64,000 nucleotides of DNA, taken from positions 124,001-188,000 of the forward strand of contig NZ_JAKILU010000001.1 of the NCBI RefSeq assembly GCF_023283485.1. The letters are read 5' to 3'. Positions 52,525 to 63,001 of the stretch are shown here, in pieces (the stretch's first letter is position 1; the number at the start of each line of letters is the position of its first letter). A program made the translations under genes and the position numbers. The stretch is from Shewanella glacialipiscicola. GTDB lineage: Bacteria; Pseudomonadota; Gammaproteobacteria; Enterobacterales; Shewanellaceae. The notes beneath the pieces were generated by a model. That model saw nothing but the letters and a program-made list of their open reading frames with translations. It was not told the origin of the DNA and did not search any database.

Positions 52525-54792
52525 ATGCTGAACAAAGATCTGGAAGTCACCTTGAATCTGGCGTTTCAGCAAGCCAGAGACGCGCGTCACGAGTATATGA
52601 CAGTGGAACATCTGTTATTAGCGCTGATCGACAATCCTGCTGCTCAAGAAGCGTTAACCGCTTGTGGCGCAAATCTAGATAAACTCAGAGATGAAGTGGC
52701 AAGCTTTATCCAACAAACAACGCCAATCATTGCCGATATTGACGATGATAAAGAGACCCAGCCAACACTTGGGTTCCAGCGGGTGCTGCAACGTGCAGTA
52801 TTCCATGTACAGTCATCGGGTCGCAATGAAGTCAATGGCGCCAATGTTTTGGTCGCTATTTTCAGTGAGCAAGAATCTCAAGCCGTGTATTTATTACGCC
52901 GCTGTGATATCAGCCGCTTAGATGTGGTGAATTTTATTTCCCATGGTTTTGCGAAAAATGACGATGCTGAATCGCCACAAGATCAAGAACGTGTCGAAGA
53001 ACAGGGCGAAAGCAGTGAAGAGCGCAGCATGTTGTCGCAATTTGCGTCCAACTTAAACCAGCTGGCTAAACAAGGGGATATCGACCCTTTAATTGGTCGC
53101 GATCAAGAAATTGAGCGCGCTATTCAAACCCTATGCCGTCGCCGTAAAAATAACCCTCTGTTAGTGGGTGAGGCTGGCGTAGGTAAAACTGCGATTGCTG
53201 AAGGCCTAGCGTATCGTATCGTCAATAAACAAGTGCCCGATGTAATGTTAGAAGCGACGGTCTATTCCTTAGATTTAGGCTCGCTACTGGCAGGGACAAA
53301 ATATCGCGGTGATTTTGAAAAGCGCTTTAAGAACCTACTAAAAGAATTAGCCGCCGATAAACATGCCATTTTGTTTATCGATGAGATCCACACCATTATC
53401 GGTGCGGGCGCAGCTTCTGGCGGGGTAATGGATGCCTCTAACCTGTTAAAACCTTTACTATCCAGCGGTAATCTGCGCTGCATGGGCTCGACGACTTTCC
53501 AAGAATATCAAAGTATTTTTGAGAAAGACCGTGCGCTTGCACGTCGTTTCCAAAAGGTGGATATCAATGAGCCTTCAGTGGAAGAAACCACGAAGATTTT
53601 AATGGGTCTTAAGTCTAAATACGAAGAATATCATGGGGTTCGCTATACTCAAGCCGCTATTAGTAGCGCAGCGGTATTATCGGCGAAGCATATTAATGAT
53701 AGGCATTTGCCCGATAAAGCCATTGATGTGATTGATGAAGCGGGTGCACGTATGGTGATGTTGCCTATGAGTAAACGCAAAAAGACCATCGGCCAAGCCG
53801 AAATTGAATCCATTGTGGCTAAAATGGCCCGTATTCCTGAAAAATCGGTATCGGCTACGGATAAAGATTTACTGCGTAATCTTGAGCGTAATTTGAAGAT
53901 GGTGGTCTTTGGACAAGATAAAGCCATTGAGAGTTTGAGTTCAGCTATTCGCTTATCGCGCAGCGGTTTAGGCACAGAGAAAAAACCAGTAGGCAGTTTT
54001 TTATTTGCTGGCCCAACCGGTGTGGGTAAAACTGAAGTCACAAATCAACTAGCTAACTGCCTAGGGATGAAACTGATACGCTTTGATATGTCTGAGTACA
54101 TGGAAAGCCACACAGTGTCACGTTTGATTGGTGCGCCTCCAGGCTATGTAGGTTATGACCAAGGTGGATTACTGACAGACGCAGTGATTAAAAATCCTCA
54201 TTGCGTGGTGCTACTAGACGAAATCGAGAAAGCTCACCCTAATGTCTATAACTTGCTATTGCAGGTAATGGATCACGGGACATTAACCGATAATAACGGT
54301 CGTAAGGCAGACTTTAGAAATGTCACCTTAGTGATGACCACTAACGCGGGTGTGCAAGAGACCATTCGTAAATCGATTGGTTTTTCTCAGCAAGACCATA
54401 CCCAAGATGCATTAGCTGAAATTAATCGGGTATTTTCGCCAGAATTTAGAAACCGCCTCGATTCTATCGTGTGGTTCAATCATTTGGACATGACGATTAT
54501 CGCTAAAGTGGTTGATAAGTTTTTGGTGGAATTACAGGCTCAATTGGATGCTAAACACGTTACTTTAGACGTCAGCGATGAAGCTAGAACTTTGCTTGCT
54601 GAAAAAGGCTACGACAAGAACATGGGCGCGCGCCCTATGGCACGTGTCGTGACCGAATTGATCAAACGTCCATTGGCTGACGAGATTTTATTCGGTGAGT
54701 TAGAGTCAGGCGGCGTGGCACATGTGGATGTTAAGGAGGGCGAGATTGTTATTCGCACTGAACGTGTTGAGAAAGCCACTACAAAAGCTTAG
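52525..54792 (+). CDS. clpA: ClpA, ATPase subunit of the ClpAP protease
   Basis: Hexameric AAA+ unfoldase feeding ClpP. 755 residues from ATG 52525 ([19 protein letters not shown]), preceded by GGGGGT. The N domain (1-140) binds ClpS; two AAA modules follow with Walker A GEAGVGKT and GPTGVGKT and Walker B ILFIDEIH and [11 protein letters not shown]. The C-terminal region carries [20 protein letters not shown] four codons upstream is less likely. clpP is not in the window. A terminator follows. Confidence 0.97.
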   Translation: MLNKDLEVTLNLAFQQARDARHEYMTVEHLLLALIDNPAAQEALTACGANLDKLRDEVASFIQQTTPIIADIDDDKETQPTLGFQRVLQRAVFHVQSSGRNEVNGANVLVAIFSEQESQAVYLLRRCDISRLDVVNFISHGFAKNDDAESPQDQERVEEQGESSEERSMLSQFASNLNQLAKQGDIDPLIGRDQEIERAIQTLCRRRKNNPLLVGEAGVGKTAIAEGLAYRIVNKQVPDVMLEATVYSLDLGSLLAGTKYRGDFEKRFKNLLKELAADKHAILFIDEIHTIIGAGAASGGVMDASNLLKPLLSSGNLRCMGSTTFQEYQSIFEKDRALARRFQKVDINEPSVEETTKILMGLKSKYEEYHGVRYTQAAISSAAVLSAKHINDRHLPDKAIDVIDEAGARMVMLPMSKRKKTIGQAEIESIVAKMARIPEKSVSATDKDLLRNLERNLKMVVFGQDKAIESLSSAIRLSRSGLGTEKKPVGSFLFAGPTGVGKTEVTNQLANCLGMKLIRFDMSEYMESHTVSRLIGAPPGYVGYDQGGLLTDAVIKNPHCVVLLDEIEKAHPNVYNLLLQVMDHGTLTDNNGRKADFRNVTLVMTTNAGVQETIRKSIGFSQQDHTQDALAEINRVFSPEFRNRLDSIVWFNHLDMTIIAKVVDKFLVELQAQLDAKHVTLDVSDEARTLLAEKGYDKNMGARPMARVVTELIKRPLADEILFGELESGGVAHVDVKEGEIVIRTERVEKATTKA

Positions 54793-54821
54793 TGATTGAT
54801 TAATCATTGTTTTTAGATATG

Positions 54822-54851
54822 AAAATGGCTGCAATTGCAGCCATTTTTTTC
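54822..54851 (+). terminator. Terminator of clpA
   Basis: Stem AAAATGGCTGC / GCAGCCATTTT with an AATT centre, followed by TTTTTC; 29 bases after the stop. Confidence 0.9.
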
Positions 54852-54863
54852 ATCTTTCGCAAA

Positions 54864-54891
54864 CAAAAAAACCCGGCCTTGCCGGGTTTTT
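54864..54891 (-). terminator. Terminator of infA
   Basis: Stem AAAACCCGGC / GCCGGGTTTT with a three-base loop; on the minus strand it is followed by TTTTTTTG. It lies 18 bases after the infA stop, back to back with the clpA terminator. Confidence 0.9.
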
Positions 54892-54908
54892 AAATCTAAG
54901 AGGCTATA

Positions 54909-55133
<225 letters not shown>

Positions 55134-55208
55134 TTATCCCATTAGCCTTCGAATATAAAAAACGGGCGTATCATGCCCCAAATTCCCCTTGCTGTAAAGG
55201 GGAAGTAC

Positions 55209-55919
55209 TTAGCAAACTTGGGAATACTCCCAGCCTTGAGGCGTGAGAATTTGATAAGGGCGATATAAACGCTTGTAAGACATCTTACGATTTTCATCTA
55301 TTTGATATCCGAGATAAACAAATTCTTTGCCCATCAGTTTTGCCAGCCGGCACTGAATTAAAATTAACAGTGCGCCAAGTGAGCGTTGTTCTTCATCTGG
55401 GTCAAAATAGCTGTAAATCGCCGAAAGACTTTGGGGCAGCGTATCGGTGACAGCAACCGCCAATAATTTTTCACCCTCATAGACTTCGATAAACGTGGGC
55501 GACAGCCAGTGGCAAAAGATAAAGTGGTTATATTGCTCCTCACTTGGCGGAAACATGGGACCGTCAAAATGTCGCTCACGAATATAATGTTCATACAGTG
55601 CGTATTGTTCAGCGGTTTGCTCAGAGGTCACTCGCCATGTTAGATCTTGGTTTTTGGCTAAGGTACGTTTTTGGCGTTTCGATGGCACAAATTCGTGCGC
55701 TGGCACTCGGATAGGCTGACACGCACTGCAATGTGGGCATCGAGGTTTATAAATGGAGCTGCCACTGCGGCGAAAACCCACCGCCAGTAAACGCTCGAAT
55801 AAAAGCGGATCGAGCGTGTCTTCTTGAATAACCAATAGTTGCTCTTGCTGACCATCTAGGTAGCTGCAAGGGAAAATTTGGCTGATACCGATAGCAATCG
55901 ATGTTTTATTCGAGTTCAA
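55209..55919 (-). CDS. bpt: Aspartate/glutamate leucyltransferase Bpt
   Basis: Transfers leucine from Leu-tRNA to proteins with N-terminal Asp or Glu, making them ClpS/ClpAP substrates. 236 residues. The N-terminal ATE domain has the cysteine cluster [17 protein letters not shown] (about 57-73) and the C-terminal part has [38 protein letters not shown] and [16 protein letters not shown]. coli lacks Bpt; Vibrio and Shewanella have it. The start overlaps the end of aat by 14 bases, so the two transferases are translationally coupled. Confidence 0.94.
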   Translation of the reverse strand: MNSNKTSIAIGISQIFPCSYLDGQQEQLLVIQEDTLDPLLFERLLAVGFRRSGSSIYKPRCPHCSACQPIRVPAHEFVPSKRQKRTLAKNQDLTWRVTSEQTAEQYALYEHYIRERHFDGPMFPPSEEQYNHFIFCHWLSPTFIEVYEGEKLLAVAVTDTLPQSLSAIYSYFDPDEEQRSLGALLILIQCRLAKLMGKEFVYLGYQIDENRKMSYKRLYRPYQILTPQGWEYSQVC

Positions 55920-56619
55920 GAATGACCTCTTTAGTGGTCCAAGTCATTGGGTTCACGGGATTGTTTCTCAGTTCGCTCAGTAACGTTATAAAATCAATGC
56001 GTTTAATGGCTTTCGCTCCCAAACTTTCTAGGTGGGGATTCATGATTTGCGCATCTATTAGTTTAAACCCCATTTTAACTAAATGTTGTTGCAGTGCTGC
56101 AACAGCGGCTTTGGAAGCATTGGTCTTACGGTGAAACATCGATTCACCGCAAAATACTTGGCCGATTGCCAAGCCGTAAAGCCCACCAATTAAGTGTTCA
56201 TTCTCCCATACTTCAATGGAATGGGCGTGACCTGTGTTATGCAGTTCGCGATAGGCCATTTGAATTTCTTGAGAGATCCACGTCCCGTCTTGTTTTAGGC
56301 GTGGCTGAGCACATTCGGCCATTACATCGGTGAACGCTTGATTGATCGTGATGCGCCAAGGTTGCTTTTTTAAATACTTGCGCAGACTGGTGCTGATGTG
56401 GATTTCACCGAGAATGAACACTGCGCGGGGATCGGGCGACCACCATAAAATGGGATCGTCCTCATTAAACCAAGGGAAAATACCGTTGTAGTAAGCCGAG
56501 AGTAAACGTTCAGGACGCAAGTCACCGCCGATAGCCAATAAACCATTAGGATCAGTTAAGGCGAGTTCGGGTGAAGGAAAAGCTTCGAATTCGTGATTCA
56601 AAAAAGACAGAGACTTCAC
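55906..56619 (-). CDS. aat: Leucyl/phenylalanyl-tRNA--protein transferase
   Basis: Adds Leu or Phe to N-terminal Arg or Lys, the first step in bacterial N-degron decay. The 237 residues show [20 protein letters not shown] (14-33), [20 protein letters not shown] and the C-terminal half with [19 protein letters not shown] and [17 protein letters not shown]. It is the first gene of aat-bpt(-infA). It is divergent from the glycine-zipper gene, with only 54 bases between the start codons. Confidence 0.97.
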   Translation of the reverse strand: MKSLSFLNHEFEAFPSPELALTDPNGLLAIGGDLRPERLLSAYYNGIFPWFNEDDPILWWSPDPRAVFILGEIHISTSLRKYLKKQPWRITINQAFTDVMAECAQPRLKQDGTWISQEIQMAYRELHNTGHAHSIEVWENEHLIGGLYGLAIGQVFCGESMFHRKTNASKAAVAALQQHLVKMGFKLIDAQIMNPHLESLGAKAIKRIDFITLLSELRNNPVNPMTWTTKEVILELE

Positions 56620-56673
56620 AATTGAGTATGATTTAGTTATTGGCCTTATTACTACGTTAGCGGAAATTCAGAT

Positions 56674-57144
56674 ATGTGGAAACCTACTCTAGCAAGCTTT
56701 ATGTTTATTTTTGCTTTTCTCATCAATCCCGCTATTGCGGGTTATGAGCGTAACCAAGCTGTACCTGTTGAGAAAGTGCTCTATGGCGATATTACTTCAG
56801 TGCGTAATATTACTGAAACCCAGTTAATTGAAGATCGCAATCAAGGTTGGAAAACCTTCGGCGGCGCGTTGGCGGGCGGAGTGATAGGCCATCAGTTTGG
56901 CGGTGGTTCAGGCCAAGATGTGGCAACCATTCTAGGCGCGTTAATTGGTGGTGGCATTGGTAATCGATATGGTAGCGGCACGACTACGCAATCGTTAAAG
57001 TTAGTTGAATTAATGATTAATCAAGAAGATGGTACGCAGGTTATGGTGATCCAAGATTATGACTCTGGCATGGTCTTCAATGCGGGTGACAGAGTGCGAG
57101 TGGTCTATCTGCAAAGTGGCGTGCGTGTCGACTTGGCCATGTAG
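56674..57144 (+). CDS. Glycine-zipper envelope protein (2TM, SlyB-like)
   Basis: 156-residue exported protein. The signal peptide (residues 1-22, LASFMFIFAFLINPAIAG) has an AIA-type signal peptidase I site rather than a lipobox. A glycine-zipper 2TM region spans about 65-108 (GGALAGGVIGHQFGGGSGQD; ILGALIGGGIGNRYGSG) and a beta-like C-terminal domain follows (DYDSGMVFNAGDRVRVVYL). It resembles SlyB/Pcp-like outer-membrane proteins but lacks the lipid-modified cysteine. Its role in envelope integrity is inferred. Confidence 0.82.
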   Translation: MWKPTLASFMFIFAFLINPAIAGYERNQAVPVEKVLYGDITSVRNITETQLIEDRNQGWKTFGGALAGGVIGHQFGGGSGQDVATILGALIGGGIGNRYGSGTTTQSLKLVELMINQEDGTQVMVIQDYDSGMVFNAGDRVRVVYLQSGVRVDLAM

Positions 57145-57203
57145 GCTCAATTATCATCCTTAGTAAAAAATTATTATTTTCAGTAAAAATAAGTGGTGCT
57201 GCA

Positions 57204-57956
57204 ATGACTCGGACAGAATTAATCCAATATTTAGCTGATTTTTTACATGTGTCGGCTTTTAAAGATTACGCGCCCAATGGGTTGCAAATAGAAGGTAAGG
57301 ATGAAATTCGCACCATAGTCACAGGGGTGACGGCATGTCAGGCCTTGATAGATGAAGCGATTCGTTTAAATGCCGATGCGATTTTGGTCCATCATGGTTT
57401 TTTTTGGAAGAACGAGCCGGAAGTGATTACTGGGATGAAGCAACGCCGAATCAAAGCGCTGCTCAAGTATGACATCAACCTATTTGGTTACCATTTACCC
57501 TTAGACGCTCATCCCATGTTGGGTAATAACGCGATGTTAGGCAGACAGCTTGGGATCATCGATGCAGAAGCCATCGAAGAGGTGGCTCAGGGGCTGTTGT
57601 GGCGTGGCAAACTTGATCTTGCCGTTAGTGCTAGCGGATTTTCTAAAACCCTTGAAAATGCTTTAGGCAGAGCACCACTGCATATCGGTGATGGCAATGC
57701 TAAAATCCAACATCTAGCCTGGTGCACTGGTGGCGCGCAGGACTATATTGATGTAGCTGCCAGTCTGGGCGTGGACGCCTTTATTAGTGGAGAGGTCTCT
57801 GAACGCACGTTTCACAGTGCGGTGGAGCAGGGCATACATTATTTTGCGGCTGGACACCATGCGACTGAACGTTTCGGTATTCAAGCCTTAGGTCGTCATC
57901 TCGCCCGTGAGTTTGGTTTAGTGCATCATTTTGTTGATATTATTAATCCAGTTTAA
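57204..57956 (+). CDS. ybgI: Nif3-like dinuclear metal-centre protein (YbgI)
   Basis: 250-residue member of the Nif3/DUF34 family, hexameric proteins with a two-metal site; their role is unsettled, with GTP cyclohydrolase-like and metal-handling proposals. The metal histidines are in ILVHHGFFWKNEP (about 62-74) and the C-terminal AAGHHATERFG; KDYAPNGLQIEGKDE and FGYHLPLDAHPMLGNNAML are family landmarks. No partner gene is adjacent: the glycine-zipper gene is upstream and an IS remnant downstream. Confidence 0.9.
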   Translation: MTRTELIQYLADFLHVSAFKDYAPNGLQIEGKDEIRTIVTGVTACQALIDEAIRLNADAILVHHGFFWKNEPEVITGMKQRRIKALLKYDINLFGYHLPLDAHPMLGNNAMLGRQLGIIDAEAIEEVAQGLLWRGKLDLAVSASGFSKTLENALGRAPLHIGDGNAKIQHLAWCTGGAQDYIDVAASLGVDAFISGEVSERTFHSAVEQGIHYFAAGHHATERFGIQALGRHLAREFGLVHHFVDIINPV

Positions 57957-58076
57957 CTCATATCTTTAGACGGCTATGATGCCAACCTAACCGTATGATC
58001 CTTAAAAGAAAGGCGAGCCTAGCTCTAATGTTGATCAGTTAACACAGATCGCTTGACGATCTCGCTGAAAAGATCA

Positions 58077-58107
58077 AAATCCGATGGCCTCATGTCATCG
58101 GATTTTT
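58077..58107 (+). terminator. Terminator-like hairpin before the transposase remnant
   Basis: Stem AAAATCCGATG / CATCGGATTTT with an eight-base loop, running into TTTTTTAT. It lies about 120 bases after ybgI and directly in front of the remnant's first codon. It could end ybgI transcription or be an IS-borne insulator against outside transcription. Confidence 0.65.
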
Positions 58108-58108
58108 T

Positions 58109-58900
58109 ATGCAACTTTCAGAAGCGCTCGCGCGCACTCATATTACCCGCCTAACTGAATTCAATCCTGTTTGGACTCTCAAGGCGTTGCCACACTCAGA
58201 CGACGTAAATTACCCATAGATGCGATGATTTGGGCGGTGATCGGAATGGCCTTGTTCCGAGGGGAGTCTGTTCGGTCACTCATCAACAAACTCGACATTG
58301 TTTTGCCGCAAGAGATTGATTATGTTGCACGCAGCTCCCTTATACCCTTGAAGGGCTTTTACTCACTAAGACTGTGAAAGGCAAGTTAGTCGCCATTTTA
58401 ACCTCGTTAACTGGCCCGATGCGTTACCCCAGCGAAGACATTGTCGACTTAATATGCCCATCGATGGGAAATCGAACTGGGCTACAGAGAGATGAAACAA
58501 CATCTGTTGGAGAGTCGTTTTACGCTGCGCAGTCAAGTGCAGGAACTCGTGACTTAAGAGCTGCTGGGCGTGTTGCCGGCCTATAATTTAATTAGATACA
58601 AGATGTTACTGATGGTCAAAAGCTTACCATCGGTCCATCCCAATCAACTGAGTTTTCGGGATGCTGCGAGTCATATCATCTTTAAGCTGACACAACTGCC
58701 ATCACAAACGCCTGGGAATGTCCCCATACGTATTGGATATAGAACGCATTGCACGGCAATTTAAGTTGGATGGTAAACGGGAAAGGGCTTATCCAAGAGT
58801 ACTTAAAATGAGCAAAAACAAGTATCCGGTTAGACCAAATGAAAATGCCGTTCACTTAAGAGTGAACGGCATTAAGCCTATGCGCCTGATTTTTTTATAA
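58109..58900 (+). pseudogene. Decayed IS4-family transposase
   Basis: Fragments of one transposase in several frames. A start-like piece MQLSEALARTHITRLTEF begins at 58109. After a frame change comes SQGVATLRRRKLPIDAMIWA with IGMALFRGESVRSLINKLD from about 58177. Then a large internal deletion near 58350 joins to LVAILTSLTGPMRYPSEDIV (from about 58385). A frameshift leads to the EIELGYREMKQHLLESRFTL segment, an in-frame TAA near 58553, then LLAYNLIRYKMLLMVKSL-like and finally LDIERIARQFKLDGKRERAY with the family's PRVLKMSKNKYPVR end. The region holding the first catalytic aspartates is missing, so it is inactive. Exact element ends and target duplications were not identified. Confidence 0.85.
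58844..58873. repeat. 13-bp perfect inverted repeat at the end of the IS remnant
   Basis: AATGCCGTTCACT pairs exactly with AGTGAACGGCATT across a TAAG loop, overlapping the end of the transposase remnant. It may belong to the right end of the element. Read on the minus strand it is followed by TTTTC, and it lies about 45 bases after the letB stop, so it may now act as the letB terminator. Confidence 0.8.
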
Positions 58901-58918
58901 AGGCTTAACTTGAGAGTA

Positions 58919-61558
58919 TTATTGGCTAGGAGCCCAATCTTGCCATTCAGCTTCGGCTTTATGCTGTAACGTTAATATTGATCCTGCTGCTAAGCGATTA
59001 TCCGCTTGAGTGGTGTTCTTCGTCGCGACATTGATGCCGCCCACTAGTAAGGTTTCTAGCGAGCCAGCTTCGATTTGCGCACCTGAGAACAAGCCTACAT
59101 CGACTTTAATGCCTGAGGCATCCCAGAACTGACTGCTTTGATTCACTAAGTGGCTATATTGTGGCTCAATATGTGCCTGCATTAGCACGCTATTGCCCTG
59201 TGTTGCTAGGCGATAACTATCAATTTGACCGACTTTGATACCACGGAAGAAAATTGGCGTGCCAACTTTCATCGAGCCTAATTTTTTATCTTCTAAAGTA
59301 AATTTAAGTGCATCCTCGGCAACATTGGCGTAGCCATGAGTCATTATGTTGGCGACAAACTGCGTTGCTTTTTGACTACTTTTACCTGGCAGCACACCTA
59401 TATAGGGACCCGTTATTAAGGTTTCTGGCGCTTTAATTCCGGCAAGGGAAATTTGCGCGTCCACTAAGTGATACTCACAATCACTGCGGCTAAAATGATC
59501 GGCATATTCCCCATACAGATACGCGGTCGCCGTGAGGGTATTGAGATCCGCATTGAGTTTCACCTGCGACACTTCGCCTACTTGATGACCTTGATAACGG
59601 ATCGCGGCTTTTGCTGCAAGTTTTGATGATGCGGGTAAGGTGAGACGAATAGCTTGGGCTTGGGTTAATGCCAGTTGCTTGTTCTCATAGAGTTTTAAGT
59701 GAGCTGCATTGTTAGTTTTGTCACTATTATTAAGTAATCCCAGGCTAATGCTGCCTTTTAATGCTCCTTCAAGCGGCGCTATGGCTATATCAATACCTGC
59801 AAGACTGGCACTGATATCCACAGCGCTGTTACGCCAGAATACATTGGGCTTTTTCAGCAAAGGTTGGAACTGTTTATCAATTGCGAGCTTAATGGCAAAG
59901 TCTTCGGTTTTACTTTGCCAGTTCACTGACTCTACTATCCCAATTTGCATCTTTTTATAGTAAATCGGTGAGCCTTGGCTGACATCGGCGCCATCTTGAC
60001 TGATTAAAGTCACATGTATTTGTTGTTGGCGATCATAAAAAGCAGTCGCTGCGGCTAATGAGTTAAAAAGGGTGAGGGTGCTGTTAGCGGCTAAAGGTGT
60101 GTCACTGCGGCCTTTAAACAAGCTGACAGCGCCCTGAGTGAGCGTCGTAAAATCCCTTGTTTTAACGGATATTCCCTCTAAAGAGGCATTTACCGTTAAT
60201 GCCGATTCAGGCACAAAATAGCTGTCACTGCGTAGTAGACTGGCAAACTCAGGTTGTAGCTCGAGCTGGTATTCCACCGCGGATAAATCTTTGGTTAACT
60301 TAACGCCAAGCACTTTACCAATCGGAATTTGTTTGTAACGCACCTCTGTGCCAGCCGAAACACCCATGTTTTCATTAGAGATTAAGGTTAAAAAACGCTT
60401 TTTCGATTGCAATAAATCGGGCGCTTTTGATTGCAAGGTAAAGTGAGTTGGTATCGTTGTTTGAGTCTTTATGCCCGGTAGAAAGTTGATCACGCTACCA
60501 GTGAGTAAACGTTCTGGGTTCTTAATGCCTGAGAGAGAAATATCAGCACCTTCAAGCCAAAATACTCCGTCGTTGGTCAAGAGTGAACCATATTGAGGTT
60601 CAACCTCAGCCACAACTGTTATGCCATCAAGGGCAAGTTGCTTACTTAACACACTGCCGATATTCATGCCACGATAAACAATGCGAGTCCCTTTATCGAC
60701 TCCGCTACCGTCAGCCATTGTTAGGTTGACTTCAATGCCGCCAAGGGCGGTGGTCTCTGAGTCAAAAAGAACAAACGTATCACCATTTTGGGCGATAGGA
60801 GCATCATCGTCAGAGCTGAAAGTTACGCCGCCCGCAAGTATTGATGCCAAGCTTTCTGAGCTAACTTGAATACCTGTTAGTGATGCCTCAACTTTTACGC
60901 CAGAGACATTCCAAAAATGCGAATTCTTCTTCACTAACCGAGCGTATTGTTCTTGAATAAAAGCGCTTATCAGCACTCTTTGATTACCGTCTAAGCGATA
61001 GCTCGCTACACTACCCACAGGTATTTGGCGAAAGAATATCGGCGATCCCACATCTAATGAACCGAGTTTATCTGAGGTTAATTCAACCATGACACCCTCA
61101 GAACCAATTTGCATTGGTGGCGGTTGGCGCTCGGCCTCGAAGAAAGTAGCGTCATTCCCTTTCCCTGGCTGAATAGCAATATAGTTCCCGGAAAACAGTG
61201 CATCTAAGCCTTCAACGCCAGTAATGCTGGCTTTGGGGGTGACGAGCCAGAATAAGGTTTCTCTATTTAAGAAAGGTTTGGCGCGATAGTCCATCATGAC
61301 TTTGACGTTCACGCCTTTCAAATCGTCATCGATACCGATGTCTTTGACTTTACCGACAGTTAAGCCTTGGTATTTGACTAAGGTTTTACCGACGTCAATC
61401 CCTGTCGCACTCGGAAAATGTATTTGAATTTCAACACCCGATTCTTTAATGCTCTTAATACCCAGCCAAGCACCTAATGCCAACGCGACAATAGGAAGCA
61501 GCCAAATAGGCGAGAAGAGTTTTTTCTTTACAACTTTCGGCGATTCAATTTGTGTCAT
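58919..61558 (-). CDS. letB: LetB (YebT): seven-MCE-domain intermembrane lipid transport protein
   Basis: 879 residues (E. coli LetB 877). An N-terminal membrane anchor (about 17-37, WLLPIVALALGAWLGIKSI) is followed by repeated MCE domains; recurring signatures such as GTRIVYRGMNIGSV, GTEVRYKQIPIGKV, GSPIYYKKMQIGIV and GTPIFFRGIKVGQI mark successive copies. In E. coli seven domains stack into a periplasmic tunnel between the membranes. The start overlaps the end of the upstream PqiA-domain gene by 14 bases, so it is translationally coupled to the LetA pieces. Confidence 0.93.
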   Translation of the reverse strand: MTQIESPKVVKKKLFSPIWLLPIVALALGAWLGIKSIKESGVEIQIHFPSATGIDVGKTLVKYQGLTVGKVKDIGIDDDLKGVNVKVMMDYRAKPFLNRETLFWLVTPKASITGVEGLDALFSGNYIAIQPGKGNDATFFEAERQPPPMQIGSEGVMVELTSDKLGSLDVGSPIFFRQIPVGSVASYRLDGNQRVLISAFIQEQYARLVKKNSHFWNVSGVKVEASLTGIQVSSESLASILAGGVTFSSDDDAPIAQNGDTFVLFDSETTALGGIEVNLTMADGSGVDKGTRIVYRGMNIGSVLSKQLALDGITVVAEVEPQYGSLLTNDGVFWLEGADISLSGIKNPERLLTGSVINFLPGIKTQTTIPTHFTLQSKAPDLLQSKKRFLTLISNENMGVSAGTEVRYKQIPIGKVLGVKLTKDLSAVEYQLELQPEFASLLRSDSYFVPESALTVNASLEGISVKTRDFTTLTQGAVSLFKGRSDTPLAANSTLTLFNSLAAATAFYDRQQQIHVTLISQDGADVSQGSPIYYKKMQIGIVESVNWQSKTEDFAIKLAIDKQFQPLLKKPNVFWRNSAVDISASLAGIDIAIAPLEGALKGSISLGLLNNSDKTNNAAHLKLYENKQLALTQAQAIRLTLPASSKLAAKAAIRYQGHQVGEVSQVKLNADLNTLTATAYLYGEYADHFSRSDCEYHLVDAQISLAGIKAPETLITGPYIGVLPGKSSQKATQFVANIMTHGYANVAEDALKFTLEDKKLGSMKVGTPIFFRGIKVGQIDSYRLATQGNSVLMQAHIEPQYSHLVNQSSQFWDASGIKVDVGLFSGAQIEAGSLETLLVGGINVATKNTTQADNRLAAGSILTLQHKAEAEWQDWAPSQ

Positions 61559-62162
61559 CTTGAGGTTCCAATCGATCCCAGAGTAAACGAGTGTCTAAAA
61601 TTTTTGCGGCTAGCTGAGTTAACAGAATAACCAAGGCAAATGCGGTCGCGGCGGGGGCGGGTTTTGCATCGAGTAGTTGCCCCATATTCACTAATGCGGC
61701 GGTGATGGAGATAACAAATAAATCGAGCATAGACCAGCGGCCAATCCATTCAATGGCGTGAAAGCCCACCATCAATTTCTTTTTTGAAATTGGAATATCA
61801 AAACTTATCGCGCACAGATAAATCGATAGACCGATGATTTTAATCCATGGCACTAAAATACTGGCAGTAAAGACAATCACGGCTATGGGCAACATGTCGG
61901 AATGGACTAAATGTAAGATGCCTGAAAAAATAGTGTCGTGCCGCACTTGTCCCTGGTTTGTCAGTACGGTGATAGGGTAAATATTTGCAGGCACTAATAA
62001 AATGGCGGCAGTGATCAGCAGCGCCCAACTTTTTTGTAGGCTGGAATAGTCTCTAATGTGTAGTTCTGCTTGGCAGCGCTGACAGTGAGTGAGCTCTGTG
62101 CTGTTCAGTTGGCGGCACATCTTGCATAAACATAAGCCAATATCTTTACCTTGCTGCTTCAT
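61545..62162 (-). CDS. letA: LetA/PqiA-domain protein, C-terminal half
   Basis: 205-residue inner-membrane protein of the PqiA family, equivalent to the second half of E. coli LetA (YebS, about 427 residues). A zinc ribbon opens it (LCKMCRQLNSTELTHCQRC, about 12-30), followed by four membrane segments (LLITAAILLVPANIYPITVL; VIVFTASILVPWIKIIGLSI; and two more to about 190). The ATG follows the previous stop by one base (TGATATG), so the halves are coupled. It probably pairs with LetB in lipid movement. Confidence 0.88.
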   Translation of the reverse strand: MKQQGKDIGLCLCKMCRQLNSTELTHCQRCQAELHIRDYSSLQKSWALLITAAILLVPANIYPITVLTNQGQVRHDTIFSGILHLVHSDMLPIAVIVFTASILVPWIKIIGLSIYLCAISFDIPISKKKLMVGFHAIEWIGRWSMLDLFVISITAALVNMGQLLDAKPAPAATAFALVILLTQLAAKILDTRLLWDRLEPQDDTN

Positions 62163-62163
62163 A

Positions 62164-62796
62164 TCAGCGATGACCTTCCAATAGTGTCCACATGTGCTCT
62201 AAGTCGTATTCTCGTTGTAAAAACAAGGTCACGAGAAATAGCATAGTGAAGCAAAATGTGCCCATTCCAAAGTAAATATCTGAAAAATCAGAAAGCTGAA
62301 ATGAAGAAACTAAAAAACTGATCACATAAATCTCTAACATAGTGAGTTGTGACAATACGCCATGACATTTTAATAATTGCTTTAATGATTTACGCCAAAA
62401 AACATTATTTAAGCCCCATTTGACAATTAATATCTGCACTAAGATGGATAACAGTAATAAGCCCGGGCCAATTACTGCTGCGGCTAGCACGGCTAAACCT
62501 ACTAACCAATAACCTTGATCAAATACGGCAAATGCACCTTGAAACACAGTGGTGGTGCGAATGCTACCAAAAAAATGGATCTCAAGTACGGGTAAGAAGT
62601 TTGCCGGGAAATAAAACACTAATGCCGTAATACACAATGCTAACATGCCATTTATGGAGTAATAGGGGGTGTCATAAAGTGCGGTGCTGCAACGCGGGCA
62701 AAGTGCTCGTACACCGCTAGGCAAAGCTCGTTTGCGGATTGCTAAATCGCAGGAACGGCATAAGATTATTGAGTTTTCTGCTGCGTTTTCATGCAT
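62164..62796 (-). CDS. letA: LetA/PqiA-domain protein, N-terminal half
   Basis: 210-residue PqiA-family membrane protein matching the first half of LetA. The zinc ribbon is ILCRSCDLAIRKRALPSG then ALCPRC (about 11-36), followed by four hydrophobic segments, the first being MLALCITALVFYFPANFLPV. It ends one base before the start of the second half. Together the two are 415 residues, close to intact E. coli LetA. It is the first gene of the letA-letA-letB unit. It is divergent from yebG, with about 205 bases between the starts. Confidence 0.88.
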   Translation of the reverse strand: MHENAAENSIILCRSCDLAIRKRALPSGVRALCPRCSTALYDTPYYSINGMLALCITALVFYFPANFLPVLEIHFFGSIRTTTVFQGAFAVFDQGYWLVGLAVLAAAVIGPGLLLLSILVQILIVKWGLNNVFWRKSLKQLLKCHGVLSQLTMLEIYVISFLVSSFQLSDFSDIYFGMGTFCFTMLFLVTLFLQREYDLEHMWTLLEGHR

Positions 62797-62973
62797 ATAA
62801 AAATATTACTAGCCTAATGTTGAGTAATAACAGCGAGATCCGTGCGTCATATCATGTTAATAATCGTTAAATACTCTCTAACGTTCATATTATCTTGGTA
62901 ACGAAAGTAGGCTAATAATATCAGATTAATCAGAACACTTGCATCACAAGTTCAATCTATGTCACTCTAGTTA

Positions 62974-62989
62974 CTGTATATAAAAACAG
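62974..62989. promoter_or_regulatory. LexA (SOS) box upstream of yebG
   Basis: CTGTATATAAAAACAG fits the LexA consensus CTGT-N8-ACAG exactly, with an AT-rich centre. It lies 12 bases before the yebG ATG, where bound LexA would block transcription or early elongation. E. coli yebG is a known SOS gene. Confidence 0.92.
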
Positions 62990-63001
62990 TGCGAGGCAGT
63001 C

